In this document: in pieces, positions 8,412 through 15,281 of the stretch
Numbering within the stretch: the stretch's first letter is position 1
How the letters are laid out: every line of letters starts with the position of its first letter
DNA from: Acetomicrobium hydrogeniformans
GTDB lineage: Bacteria; Synergistota; Synergistia; Synergistales; JAFGMB01
Direction: 5' to 3'
DNA: 64,000 bases
Assembly: GCA_016841745.1 (NCBI GenBank)
Contig: JAENYO010000003.1
Location: 62,001 to 126,000, forward strand
Made by a program: the position numbers and the translations under genes
Notes under the pieces: model-generated
The model's input: the letters and a program-made list of their open reading frames with translations, nothing else
Databases searched by the model: none
What the model was told of the DNA's origin: nothing

Positions 8412-9482
8412 CTATTTATCAAGAAGTTCCCAGTCGACTTTCCATATCCTGTCATTTATTTTCATGTTCATGGAACCTGAAGCAGGTTCTCTTTCTTCGG
8501 GGTGAAACATGGTGTGACCTGTTGAAAATGAAGCCCGGGCTATAATAAGTCTGTTAAGTTTCTCTTTAAAATGCCGCGCTTCCAGGATGGCTGAAGCCTG
8601 ATCCGTCCTTTCGAAACGTACCGTCTGTCCCGGAAGACGTTGCGCTAAAGTGCAGCGGGCCAGGGTAGTCAGAACGGCGAGCTTTGCATATCCTCCGGTT
8701 GTCTGTCCGTCAGAAAGCATTACAATGGGTTGGCCGTTTCCCGGAACTTGAACGGATCCTGGAGGGATGGCGTCGGAGATGATGTCGGCACTCCCCAGAT
8801 GCTCTACTAACGGTCCTTCAAGGCGGTAGCCCATTCTGTCAGCCGAAGTTGTGATGGTATATTCAGAGGAGAAAAAGATCTCCAGTCCCTTTTCCGTGAA
8901 CAGGTTATCCTGCGGTCCTGGCACAGCTTTCAGTCTTGTTACCGGTACATGGCCTGGTACAAGGTCCTCCGGGCATTCAAAGTCTTCGAATCTTTTCCAG
9001 AGCAGATGAGGTTCTCCTGTATGGATAACATCTCCTTTTGCAAGGGGCCTTCCATTAAAACCCCCCAGTTTTCCTCGGAGATATGTGGAACGGCTCCCCA
9101 TCACCGGGTCTACTTCTATGCCTCCGCTGAGGCACAGATAAGCACGGGATCCTCTGGCCGACGATCCTCTGAAGGAAAGGGTATCGCCTGATCTTATCAT
9201 GAAGCACTTCCAGGCCGGTTTTAATTTGCCATTTATGATGAGTCCCAGATCAGCCCCGGTAAGGACAGCCACAGCTTCTCCTGCAGTTACTGTAAGGGCA
9301 GGTCCCATAATGGTTATCTCCAGGGCGGCAGTATTTACAGGATTACCCACCATGATATTGCCCATTTTCAGGGCAGCAGGATCCATGGCACCTGCAAGGG
9401 GCATTCCCTTGCCAAGGTAACCCCATCTGCCCAGATCCTGTACGGTGGTTAGCATCCCGGGATTATCCACTTTGAAGTCCAT
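8412..9482 (-). CDS. pxpC: 5-oxoprolinase subunit C (biotin-dependent carboxyltransferase fold, KipA-like)
   Basis: PxpC/KipA-family subunit, 356 aa. It starts with the family motif V-D-N-P-G-M-L-T-T-V-Q-D-L-G-R and contains G-A-M-D-P-A-A-L and a later E-Y-T-I-T-T-S-A-D-R-M-G-Y-R-L-E-G segment. The start ATG overlaps the pxpB stop by one base (TGATG), so translation is coupled. With PxpB it forms the part that handles the activated 5-oxoproline in the complex. The older names KipA and allophanate hydrolase subunit 2 refer to the same fold. Confidence 0.93.
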   Translation of the reverse strand: MDFKVDNPGMLTTVQDLGRWGYLGKGMPLAGAMDPAALKMGNIMVGNPVNTAALEITIMGPALTVTAGEAVAVLTGADLGLIINGKLKPAWKCFMIRSGDTLSFRGSSARGSRAYLCLSGGIEVDPVMGSRSTYLRGKLGGFNGRPLAKGDVIHTGEPHLLWKRFEDFECPEDLVPGHVPVTRLKAVPGPQDNLFTEKGLEIFFSSEYTITTSADRMGYRLEGPLVEHLGSADIISDAIPPGSVQVPGNGQPIVMLSDGQTTGGYAKLAVLTTLARCTLAQRLPGQTVRFERTDQASAILEARHFKEKLNRLIIARASFSTGHTMFHPEEREPASGSMNMKINDRIWKVDWELLDK

Positions 9483-10312
9483 CAGGATCGCCTTCTTTCA
9501 AGGGTCTCCATATCCCAGTTCCCGGAATTGACCTTTTCCGAGATCTGTCGGTATGCTTCCTCTGAAACAGGTCTGAAGCGGATCCAGATACCCGATTCGA
9601 GGAGTATGGGAGGTTCTCTATGTGGATCAAAGAGTGTCAGGGGTGTTCGGCCGATAAGCTGCCAGCCCCCGGGGCTGTTGATGGGGTAGATGCCGGTCTG
9701 TGTGCCTGCGATGCCGACGCTGCCAGCTGGAATTATCTCCCTGGGGCTTTCCAGGCGCGGTGCGGATATGGATTCATCCATTCCTCCAAGATAGGGAAAA
9801 CCCGGGGTAAATCCCAGCATGTAGCAGTAGTAGTCCCTGGAAGAGTGTTTCTGGATAACCTCTTCACAGGTCAGTCCCTTGAAGGATGCCACTCTTTCCA
9901 GGTCCGGGCCGGATTTTCCGCCATAACATACGGGAATGACAACAGTTTTTGCTGTTTCATCCTGGAGGGATGCAGTACCGGGAATGATGTCTTCGAGCCT
10001 TTTTATGAATTTTTCCAGGTCCAGCAATATGGGATCGAAATATATGGCCAGTGACCGGTAGGTCGGCACAACTTCCCTTATCCCGGTAAGCTGTTCTGTT
10101 TCAATTTTTTTCTGTAATGCCTGCACTCTGCCGTTTATTTCAAGGCTTACCATGGATCCGAAATCTACAAAGATGCAGGATTCTCCTGCTGGAAGGATTC
10201 TGAAATCTTCTGATTTTTTCAAAGTTTGCTGCCCCCCGTCTATATGCCCAGGACCATTAGCTGATAATCTTCTTTTCAGGAGTTTTGCCTGATTTTCTTT
10301 AGTATAATCCAT
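9482..10312 (-). CDS. pxpB: 5-oxoprolinase subunit B (KipI-like)
   Basis: PxpB/KipI-family subunit, 276 aa. Motifs seen: P-V-C-Y-G-G near residue 155, the conserved G-F-T-P-G-F-P-Y-L-G-G near 195, and G-S-V-G-I-A-G-T-Q-T-G-I-Y-P near 225. It is about 35 residues longer at the N-terminus than usual; the start at 10312 lacks a good ribosome site, and a TTG in front of residues KKSEDF (near 10220) is a possible shorter start. First gene of pxpBCA. Promoter not identified with confidence in the 165-base gap that separates it from the divergent aromatic leader. Confidence 0.9.
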   Translation of the reverse strand: MDYTKENQAKLLKRRLSANGPGHIDGGQQTLKKSEDFRILPAGESCIFVDFGSMVSLEINGRVQALQKKIETEQLTGIREVVPTYRSLAIYFDPILLDLEKFIKRLEDIIPGTASLQDETAKTVVIPVCYGGKSGPDLERVASFKGLTCEEVIQKHSSRDYYCYMLGFTPGFPYLGGMDESISAPRLESPREIIPAGSVGIAGTQTGIYPINSPGGWQLIGRTPLTLFDPHREPPILLESGIWIRFRPVSEEAYRQISEKVNSGNWDMETLERRRS

Positions 10313-10393
10313 TTCAAAACACCCAGGGGAATATTTGAATTGTATGGGTGTACAGTTGAAAAAATATTCTTTGATATTTTATCAAGTTCCGTA

Positions 10394-10422
10394 TTGACAA
10401 ATGGGGATAAGGGGTATAGAAT
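10394..10422 (+). promoter_or_regulatory. Promoter of the first aromatic leader
   Basis: TTGACA (10394-10399), 17-base spacer, TAGAAT (10417-10422). It lies 55 bases upstream of the leader-peptide start and matches the promoter style seen before tyrA and before the aro leader. Confidence 0.65.
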
Positions 10423-10477
10423 ATTCGCCAATAATTCTGAAAATTTAAACGAATTGACGAAGGCGAGGTGTGTCTCT

Positions 10478-10567
10478 GTGAAAAAGAATAGTTCTTTCAG
10501 TAACAGCTATTATTTTTATTACTGGTTTATCGACGGGGACTCACCTGAGGTGGTCGGCGTTTCATAG
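10478..10567 (+). CDS. Aromatic leader peptide (Tyr/Phe/Trp run)
   Basis: A 29-residue leader peptide with GTG start behind GCGAGGTG. Residues 11-17 are Y-Y-F-Y-Y-W-F. It is followed within 22 bases of its stop by a strong intrinsic terminator (10589-10626), and inverted segments between (for example CCTGAG 10543-10548 with CTCAGG 10584-10589, and GGTCGGCG with CGTTGACC) allow alternative folds. This is the classic layout of ribosome-mediated attenuation, where shortage of charged aromatic tRNA lets transcription proceed. The unusual point is that no aromatic biosynthesis or transport gene follows; the next ORFs are 55 and 35 codons long. Confidence 0.8.
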   Translation: MKKNSSFSNSYYFYYWFIDGDSPEVVGVS

Positions 10568-10588
10568 GCGTTGACCAGTAGATCTCAG

Positions 10589-10626
10589 GCCGGGTTCCCG
10601 AACTTTACGGGAACCCGGCTTTTTTT
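10589..10626 (+). terminator. Attenuator terminator of the first aromatic leader
   Basis: A 12-bp perfect GC-rich stem (10589-10600 with 10608-10619, loop AACTTTA) followed by seven T. The stem has the same GCCGG/CCGGC ends as the terminators of the Phe and Tyr leaders. Confidence 0.9.
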
Positions 10627-10654
10627 ATGGTCTTTGAGGAAAGGAGTGAGGGAG

Positions 10655-10822
10655 ATGGATGAAGAAAGCCTTTTCTGGCGCAGCATCCTGGAAAAGCAGG
10701 TGATGGATACACCTCTTTCAGGGTTCAGATATTCGCCCTTTCTTCCCGAGAACAAGCCTGGACCCTTTCAAAGAAAGGAAGAGGTAAAGAGTATTTCCAT
10801 TCCCCGATGGTGGAAATACTGA
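10655..10822 (+). CDS. Small ORF (55 aa) behind the aromatic attenuator
   Basis: ATG 29 bases after the attenuator T-run, with AGGAGTGAGGGAG upstream. The product has 55 residues, is rich in aromatic and Pro residues and ends R-W-W-K-Y. The last codons form one arm of a hairpin (GTATTTCCA with TGGAAATAC, 10791-10819). No family recognised, no signal peptide, no membrane segment. Good ribosome site and placement behind a regulated terminator favour real expression, but it could also be a second leader peptide or the remnant of a lost gene. Confidence 0.45.
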   Translation: MDEESLFWRSILEKQVMDTPLSGFRYSPFLPENKPGPFQRKEEVKSISIPRWWKY

Positions 10823-10862
10823 AAGCAGATATAAAAGAAAAATATCAGGGAGGTCTATAAAA

Positions 10863-10970
10863 ATGGCACAGATCAAAGATAAAAAAAAGAAAACAGGAAA
10901 AAAGAAAGAAGCAGGAGCAAGGGAACTCTCTTTCCCCAATACCCCCCCATATCTTCCCTGTCTTCGATAG
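10863..10970 (+). CDS. Lys-rich micro-ORF (35 aa)
   Basis: ATG behind GGGAGG with ideal spacing, 40 bases after the 55-codon ORF. The N-terminal half is very basic (K-D-K-K-K-K-T-G-K-K-K-E), the C-terminal half has T-P-P-Y-L-P-C-L-R. Its stop codon lies in the loop of a TTCCCT/AGGGAA hairpin. Not recognised. It may be a small RNA-binding peptide or only a spacer translated for regulation; the strong ribosome site is the main support. Confidence 0.4.
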   Translation: MAQIKDKKKKTGKKKEAGARELSFPNTPPYLPCLR

Positions 10971-11129
10971 GGAAGGGAGAAAAGAGTTCTTTACCCCCTA
11001 TGTACGGTGATATTGTCGAAGCCTTCCCCTCCGGGAGTTACCTGAAGTTTCAGGTTTTTGACAATATCCCCTGATTTTCGCTGTATATACGTCAAAGGGG
11101 GTTTCTTTACAAAAAAGCCAAAAAACTAG
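10971..11129 (+). other. Non-coding stretch with closing stem 11009-11068
   Basis: No credible ORF. GATATTGTC (11009-11017) pairs with GACAATATC (11060-11068) around an interior holding a C-run and the small hairpin CCTGA-AGTT-TCAGG (11041-11054); CCCCT (11068-11072) can pair with AGGGG (11096-11100). Looks like the 3' structured part of the transcript begun at 10.4 kb. Confidence 0.4.
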
Positions 11130-11158
11130 TTGACAAAATTATATATGCAGTATAAAGT
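11130..11158 (+). promoter_or_regulatory. Strong promoter P1 in the hairpin-rich region
   Basis: TTGACA (11130-11135), 17 bases, TAAAGT (11153-11158), or TATAAA at 15 bases. No protein gene follows, so it most likely starts a non-coding RNA. Confidence 0.6.
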
Positions 11159-11164
11159 ATACAT

Positions 11165-11510
11165 CAACAAAGAACGAGCTTTGGAAATATTCGAAGCAAA
11201 CCCAAATAACGTTTGGTTCCCCCTTACGTTATTTGGGTTTCAAGGTTTACTTTAAGAGGTTATTACCGCCAAGGATTCGGCCTTTTTCCCCGAAGGTTAC
11301 CCGGATCTGCCTCCTGGGGCATGCGAATTCCCCCTTTCCTTTTGTTAAAAACAGGGTAATAACCTCTTTCCTTGACCCGTTAATTTTGCCGATAACGCCA
11401 TTATCGCGATCATGCCTCTACTTCTTATCAGAGTTCGAAGACTGGACCTTTTTCTTACTGTTCCACGGTATGAAACTATAAGTCTGATAGTACCAGAATA
11501 AACTAATAAA
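11165..11510 (+). ncRNA. Candidate structured RNA 1 with C-run loops
   Basis: Transcript predicted from promoter P1. First hairpin: 15-bp perfect stem 11198-11212 with 11226-11240, loop TTGGTTCCCCCTT. Second: 14-bp perfect closing stem 11254-11267 with 11355-11368, whose interior of 87 bases has smaller hairpins and the C-runs TTCCCCG and ATTCCCCCTTT. Further on, GATAA-CGCCA-TTATC and a TATCAGA/TCTGATA pair. No open frame with a ribosome site fits. The 3' end is not clear; bounds are approximate. I do not recognise a known RNA family. Confidence 0.45.
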
Positions 11511-11526
11511 TATGCAAAAGCTAAAC

Positions 11527-11555
11527 TTGACAAAATACGCATACACGTATAAAAT
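11527..11555 (+). promoter_or_regulatory. Strong promoter P2 in the hairpin-rich region
   Basis: TTGACA (11527-11532), 17 bases, TAAAAT (11550-11555). The -35, spacing and TATAAA core are the same as in P1, which suggests the two units share ancestry or regulation. Confidence 0.65.
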
Positions 11556-11561
11556 CCCTAC

Positions 11562-11832
11562 ATTATTCGTTCGGTCTGCTTATGCAGACTAGAGTGTCGA
11601 GAAAATGTTGCTATTTTTCTATTACTGCGGTTCCCCCCCTCTAATAGAATGGATCTTGTCTTACAGTGGTATTTTTATAAAACTTTTCCGGAGTATATAC
11701 CCCCACCTCCGGGCACGCAAAAATCTTATAAAAATGTCTTCTGGTCAGGGTTCCATAAAAAGGATAATTCAGCTTTTCCCGACCTCGAAACCAAGGGAAT
11801 CCCACCCCCCTTTTAGGGATTCCCTTTTATCT
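11562..11832 (+). ncRNA. Candidate structured RNA 2 with C-run loops
   Basis: About 270 nt from promoter P2 to a terminator-like hairpin. Hairpins in order: GTCTGC-TTAT-GCAGAC (11574-11589); TTCTATTA (11617-11624) with TAATAGAA (11642-11649), loop with seven C; ATTTTTATAA (11671-11680) with TTATAAAAAT (11726-11735) enclosing CCGGAG/CTCCGG (11688-11712) with five C in the loop; GGTCAGGG with CCCGACC; and AAGGGAATCCC (11793-11803) with GGGATTCCCTT (11816-11826), loop with six C, followed by a T-rich tail. C-run loops are known in some small RNAs to pair with G-rich Shine-Dalgarno sites; that role here is inference. Confidence 0.55.
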
Positions 11833-11852
11833 TGTCTTCATAACCTCAAAAT

Positions 11853-11886
11853 AAAAAAGGACTGCCTCCAAAGGCAGTCCTTTTTT
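11853..11886. terminator. Bidirectional intrinsic terminator
   Basis: AAAAAAGGACTGCCT (11853-11867) pairs with AGGCAGTCCTTTTTT (11872-11886) around CCAA. It ends the leftward ferredoxin gene and would also stop rightward read-through from the hairpin region. Confidence 0.9.
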
Positions 11887-11911
11887 ATATCTAACTTGCC
11901 GAGAGTCTACG

Positions 11912-12079
11912 TTATACAGAAATAGCCTCTACGGGGCAAACAGAAACACAGGCGCCGCATTCGACGCAGCTGTCGTTAACTTCAGCTTTGCCATCAACCA
12001 TTGAAATAGCCTCTACGGGGCAGGTTCCAACACAGGTTTCGCAACCTACGCATGTATCTTTGTCGATCTTTGCTGCCAT
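11912..12079 (-). CDS. 2[4Fe-4S] ferredoxin
   Basis: Clostridial-type ferredoxin, 55 aa, soluble electron carrier with two cubane clusters. Both C-x2-C-x2-C-x3-C-P motifs are complete (Cys 10, 13, 16, 20 and Cys 38, 41, 44, 48) with the internal repeat P-V-E-A-I-S. The start at 12079 follows CTAGGAGGG; an in-frame ATG at 12118 has no site and would add 13 residues not typical of the family. Monocistronic, with a strong terminator downstream. In fermentative anaerobes it links oxidoreductases of amino acid catabolism to hydrogenase or Rnf-type complexes. Confidence 0.95.
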   Translation of the reverse strand: MAAKIDKDTCVGCETCVGTCPVEAISMVDGKAEVNDSCVECGACVSVCPVEAISV

Positions 12080-12273
12080 AAAAAATTCCCTCCTAGTCAA
12101 GAAAAATTGTTTCATCAAGTATTAACTGCAATCGACCGGATTATACAATATGCAGGGATGGCATGCAACATTTGAGATCCCTGCACATTGGAAGGATTCC
12201 TTTTCGAAGGGCCAGACCAGCATAGAGCCCTGCAGCATGGCTATCTTTTAAACAGTATTCCTGATGGGGAAAT

Positions 12274-14910
12274 TTATTTTTTCCCGTTGAGCAGAAATAT
12301 AGGAGCCATAAACAGAAGAGTAGCGGGACTTGATCCGATATTGCACCCTCCACCGCCGCTGGCCGGGGGTGGACCTTCTTCTCCTGTACTTATGCTGTAG
12401 ACGCTGCTTTCCGCAGAGCCTGCAGTACCTTCACTACCAGTTGTTACGACCTTCCAGAAGTAGGTCTGATTCTCTTCAATCTGGCTGGCTGGGATGAGAT
12501 AGGATGTTCCATTTGTTTCACCGGCTCTGAGACTCGGGTCGCATGCTTCAACTGTAGCCTGGTCTGTTCCGAAGTATACGGTTGTAATTCCTTCGGTAAG
12601 ATCGGAGTCCCATGTCAGGAGAAGATCTTCAGCCGGGTCTACACCATCGGTTTGGGATGTTGTAATTTTAAATGTTCCCCTGGTGGTGAAACTCCAGACT
12701 TCTCCGTAGTAATCCATTGATTCTGTATGGGATACCACCTGCCAGTAGTAGGTTGTTTCTTTTTCAAGCTCCCGGGAGGAAATACTCTGGCCTGCAAGAT
12801 CTTCATTCGATAAAGATGTTTCAGAACTGCCAAGGTCATTGGAACTAGTGCCCAAATTTATGCTCCAGCCATTGATATCCGGATCATTTTCCTGCGTCCA
12901 TGTAAGGGTTATGTTGCGTTCCACGTCTATTGCGCCGTCTTGCGGTTCAGGATCCGAAACGGAATAAGCCTCAATGCCCGCGTCCTAAAGGGAGAGAGAG
13001 GGGTCTCCGTAGATGTTGAAGTCTGTAGCGTTATGCCAGGTTTCCGCAGTGAAAGGGCCCCCTGGAACCTGTTTGGCATTTCCTAAAGCTTCTCCCGCCG
13101 TTTCCCCTGGCACAAGATGGGTCATGAACTGGTATCCCAGCCCGGCATTACTTCCCCAATTATTTGTATGAAAATCTTCCATCCCTAAGAAATACCATGA
13201 AACCCGGGTCGCTCCTATGGTTGCAACGGAAGTATTTTTGAGCATGGAGTAGGTCAGGTTGGCAGGTTCTTCGGGATATGCATTAAGGCATGAAACCTAA
13301 AATGCCACGCTTCTTGGGGAGTATGGCAGAAGTGAAGTCGTATCGCTGTCCATGAGTTTCCAGGCAAAGGTATCACTTCCGTGGGTCCACCATATGGCTG
13401 CACCAGGTTCTTCCCGGAACCAGTTCTCTGCAACGCTATATTCAGAAATAACTTCCCGTTCAGGATCGGGAAGTTATCCGGCTATGTTCTCGACCATTTC
13501 ATATATTCTGAACATTTTCCAATCGCCCTCCGGGTCGGTGACATATTCTTTAAGTTCCTCCCCCAGGGGCCATCCGGCTGTAACAGACACACCATTATCT
13601 CCATCAGCAAGGTTGCTTGCTACCATTGCTGCCAGCATCTTTTTTCTGGACAGGAAAGCTCCCGAATTGACGGGGGTATCCTGGTAGTCCATTATTGCCC
13701 TCAGGATGCTGTCAAGGTCGGATATATTATCGTTGTAGACAGGTATCCTGCCCACCACAATCTCTGCATTTGTACCGGCACCTCCGAGGCCGGTGTCACC
13801 TGATTCTACTTCTCCATCGAATTCTCCGTAGTAGCCATCGCCATCGAGGTCCCAGTTGCCGTCCAGTTCTGCATAGTAGAGGTCAGTGGGGCAGTCTTTG
13901 TAATCCGTATAATAATCACAGTTATTCCTTGGATAGGTCATCTTCATGGGAACATTCCCTGATTCAGGGGCAGGGTTACCTATGAGAAGTACACAGGTTA
14001 TGTTTTCCGTTACATAGTTATTCTGCAGCCAGGAGCGGATATTTTCCGATGCTTCATCCCCTGTGCCGCCTCCCCAGTCGGATTCTGTAACTTCCAGCAC
14101 ATTCCAGCCCAGGTTGGTTTTGTGGGCTTCGAACTCAGACAGGGCATCACTGTTCGATGCGATGTAATCTGTTGTTATTATGGCGTAGGTGCCCATTTCC
14201 TCATCCTGAGGAAGGGCTGAAGACGATTCAAGATCCTGGTCGTACTGTCCTATCATGTCGTCGTAGTTGAGGGCATCCTTGATTTTGTCAGCGCCGAAAT
14301 TGCTCGTTTCAGGTGAAGCGGATGAAGGACTCATAGCATCTCCATATTCCACTTCCAGGGTGCAGGATGTTACCTTGAGGATCTCTCCGCTGACTGGATT
14401 AAAAAGGAATAGGGGAACATATATATCGACAAACTTCCATTTTCTTATCCCGCCAGCACTTACGAGAGCTAATGTTCCTTCGGGTTCGCATGGGTAGAAG
14501 TTATCTTCCTCGTAGATCAGTATGTTCCTGCTGTCCACTATCTCCGAACCTGCAGGCCACGAAACAAGCACCTTTCCGTCCATGTATGTTGCCAGGGGTG
14601 CTGCAGGGGAGACACCCCAACCTTTTGCGACGGGGATAGTTCTCGTGATGACCGCATTGGCCGAAATGGTAGCAAGGGGGGTGTTCGGGGGTAAGAGTAT
14701 TCTTGTCCTCTTCCAGGGTATATTTGGACCCCCGGCCTTTGATGAGAAGGCAAGATCGGTCCCTTAAAACGTTGCAATTCCATTTTCAAGGGAAAGATCC
14801 ACTTCTTCGGGAATAAAAGAGAGGGAAATCTGACCTGCCGTGGCTGTTCCTGCGAAGATCAACAGAACCAGTATCATAAGTCCAGCTTTAAGGGGTGTTT
14901 TTTTCTGCAT
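12274..14910 (-). pseudogene. C25 (gingipain-like) cysteine peptidase with four in-frame stop codons
   Basis: One frame runs from ATG 14910 (behind GGAGG) to TAA 12274, 878 codons, with no frameshift but four internal stops: TAA at 14764-14766, TAA at 13474-13476, TAG at 13297-13299, TAG at 12985-12987. Segments in order: signal peptide ending T-A-T-A; pro-region; peptidase domain with catalytic-His motif W-W-T-H-G and catalytic-Cys motif V-S-C-L-N, then I-G-A-T-R-V-S-W-Y; two fibronectin-like repeats; Gly-rich stretch with G-G-G-G-C, a hydrophobic helix and K-K end, resembling the Synergist-CTERM surface-sorting signal. Every stop is one C-to-T change from a Gln codon, and Gln or Asn is expected before V-S-C at the third. 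Most likely a young pseudogene of a secreted, surface-bound protease. Confidence 0.8.
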
Positions 14911-15224
14911 TGTTTATCCTCCATGTCTGATGTATTTAAAGTCTAATGAAGTCCTGGTCTCATTCGGGTCAGATGGAGAAGGGCTGTCATTCCTTTTGAT
15001 ATGGTGAATTATGTTCAGGCTTCTGTCTCTACATATTGGTCCGGTCCTTTTAGAAATACAAAGCTGCAACTGCAACTGTCAGAAAAGGATCTTTTTTGGT
15101 CCTTCAGAATTTTCTGTTTTCTGGATCCCCTGGGCAGGATAGACATTTCAGTTTTTATCCAACTCCTGGTAATTGGTAATGATTTTAACATCCTTTAATC
15201 TGGTATGGAAAGAACTCCTTTAAA
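14911..15224. other. Intergenic, nothing recognised
   Basis: About 310 bases between the peptidase relic start and the terminator of the next gene. It holds the ribosome site of the relic (GGAGG near 14920) and A/T-rich sequence. A short open frame at 15001-15198 on the plus strand has no ribosome site or family resemblance. Confidence 0.4.
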
Positions 15225-15261
15225 TAAAAAAGGGGCTATTCCAAAGTTGGAAAAGCCCCTT
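15225..15261 (-). terminator. Terminator of the CoA-disulfide reductase gene
   Basis: AAGGGGCT (15230-15237) pairs with AGCCCCTT (15254-15261), continued by TTCCA/TGGAA; on the minus strand it is followed by a T-run (15231-15226). Confidence 0.85.
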
Positions 15262-15281
15262 ATGTTCTTTCAATAAGTCAA

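Noticed and set aside
10340-10477. Longer N-terminus for the first aromatic leader
   Set aside because: It would start upstream of the -35 and -10 boxes of the leader promoter; the GTG at 10478 has a ribosome site.
11254-11368. Integron attC-like site
   Set aside because: The long inverted repeat lacks the GTTRRRY/RYYYAAC core pair and no integrase or cassette genes are near.
12274-14910. A changed genetic code with TAA/TAG read as Gln
   Set aside because: Many intact genes here end in TAA or TAG at family-typical lengths (for example aroC in TAG, aroQ in TAA), so general reassignment does not hold.
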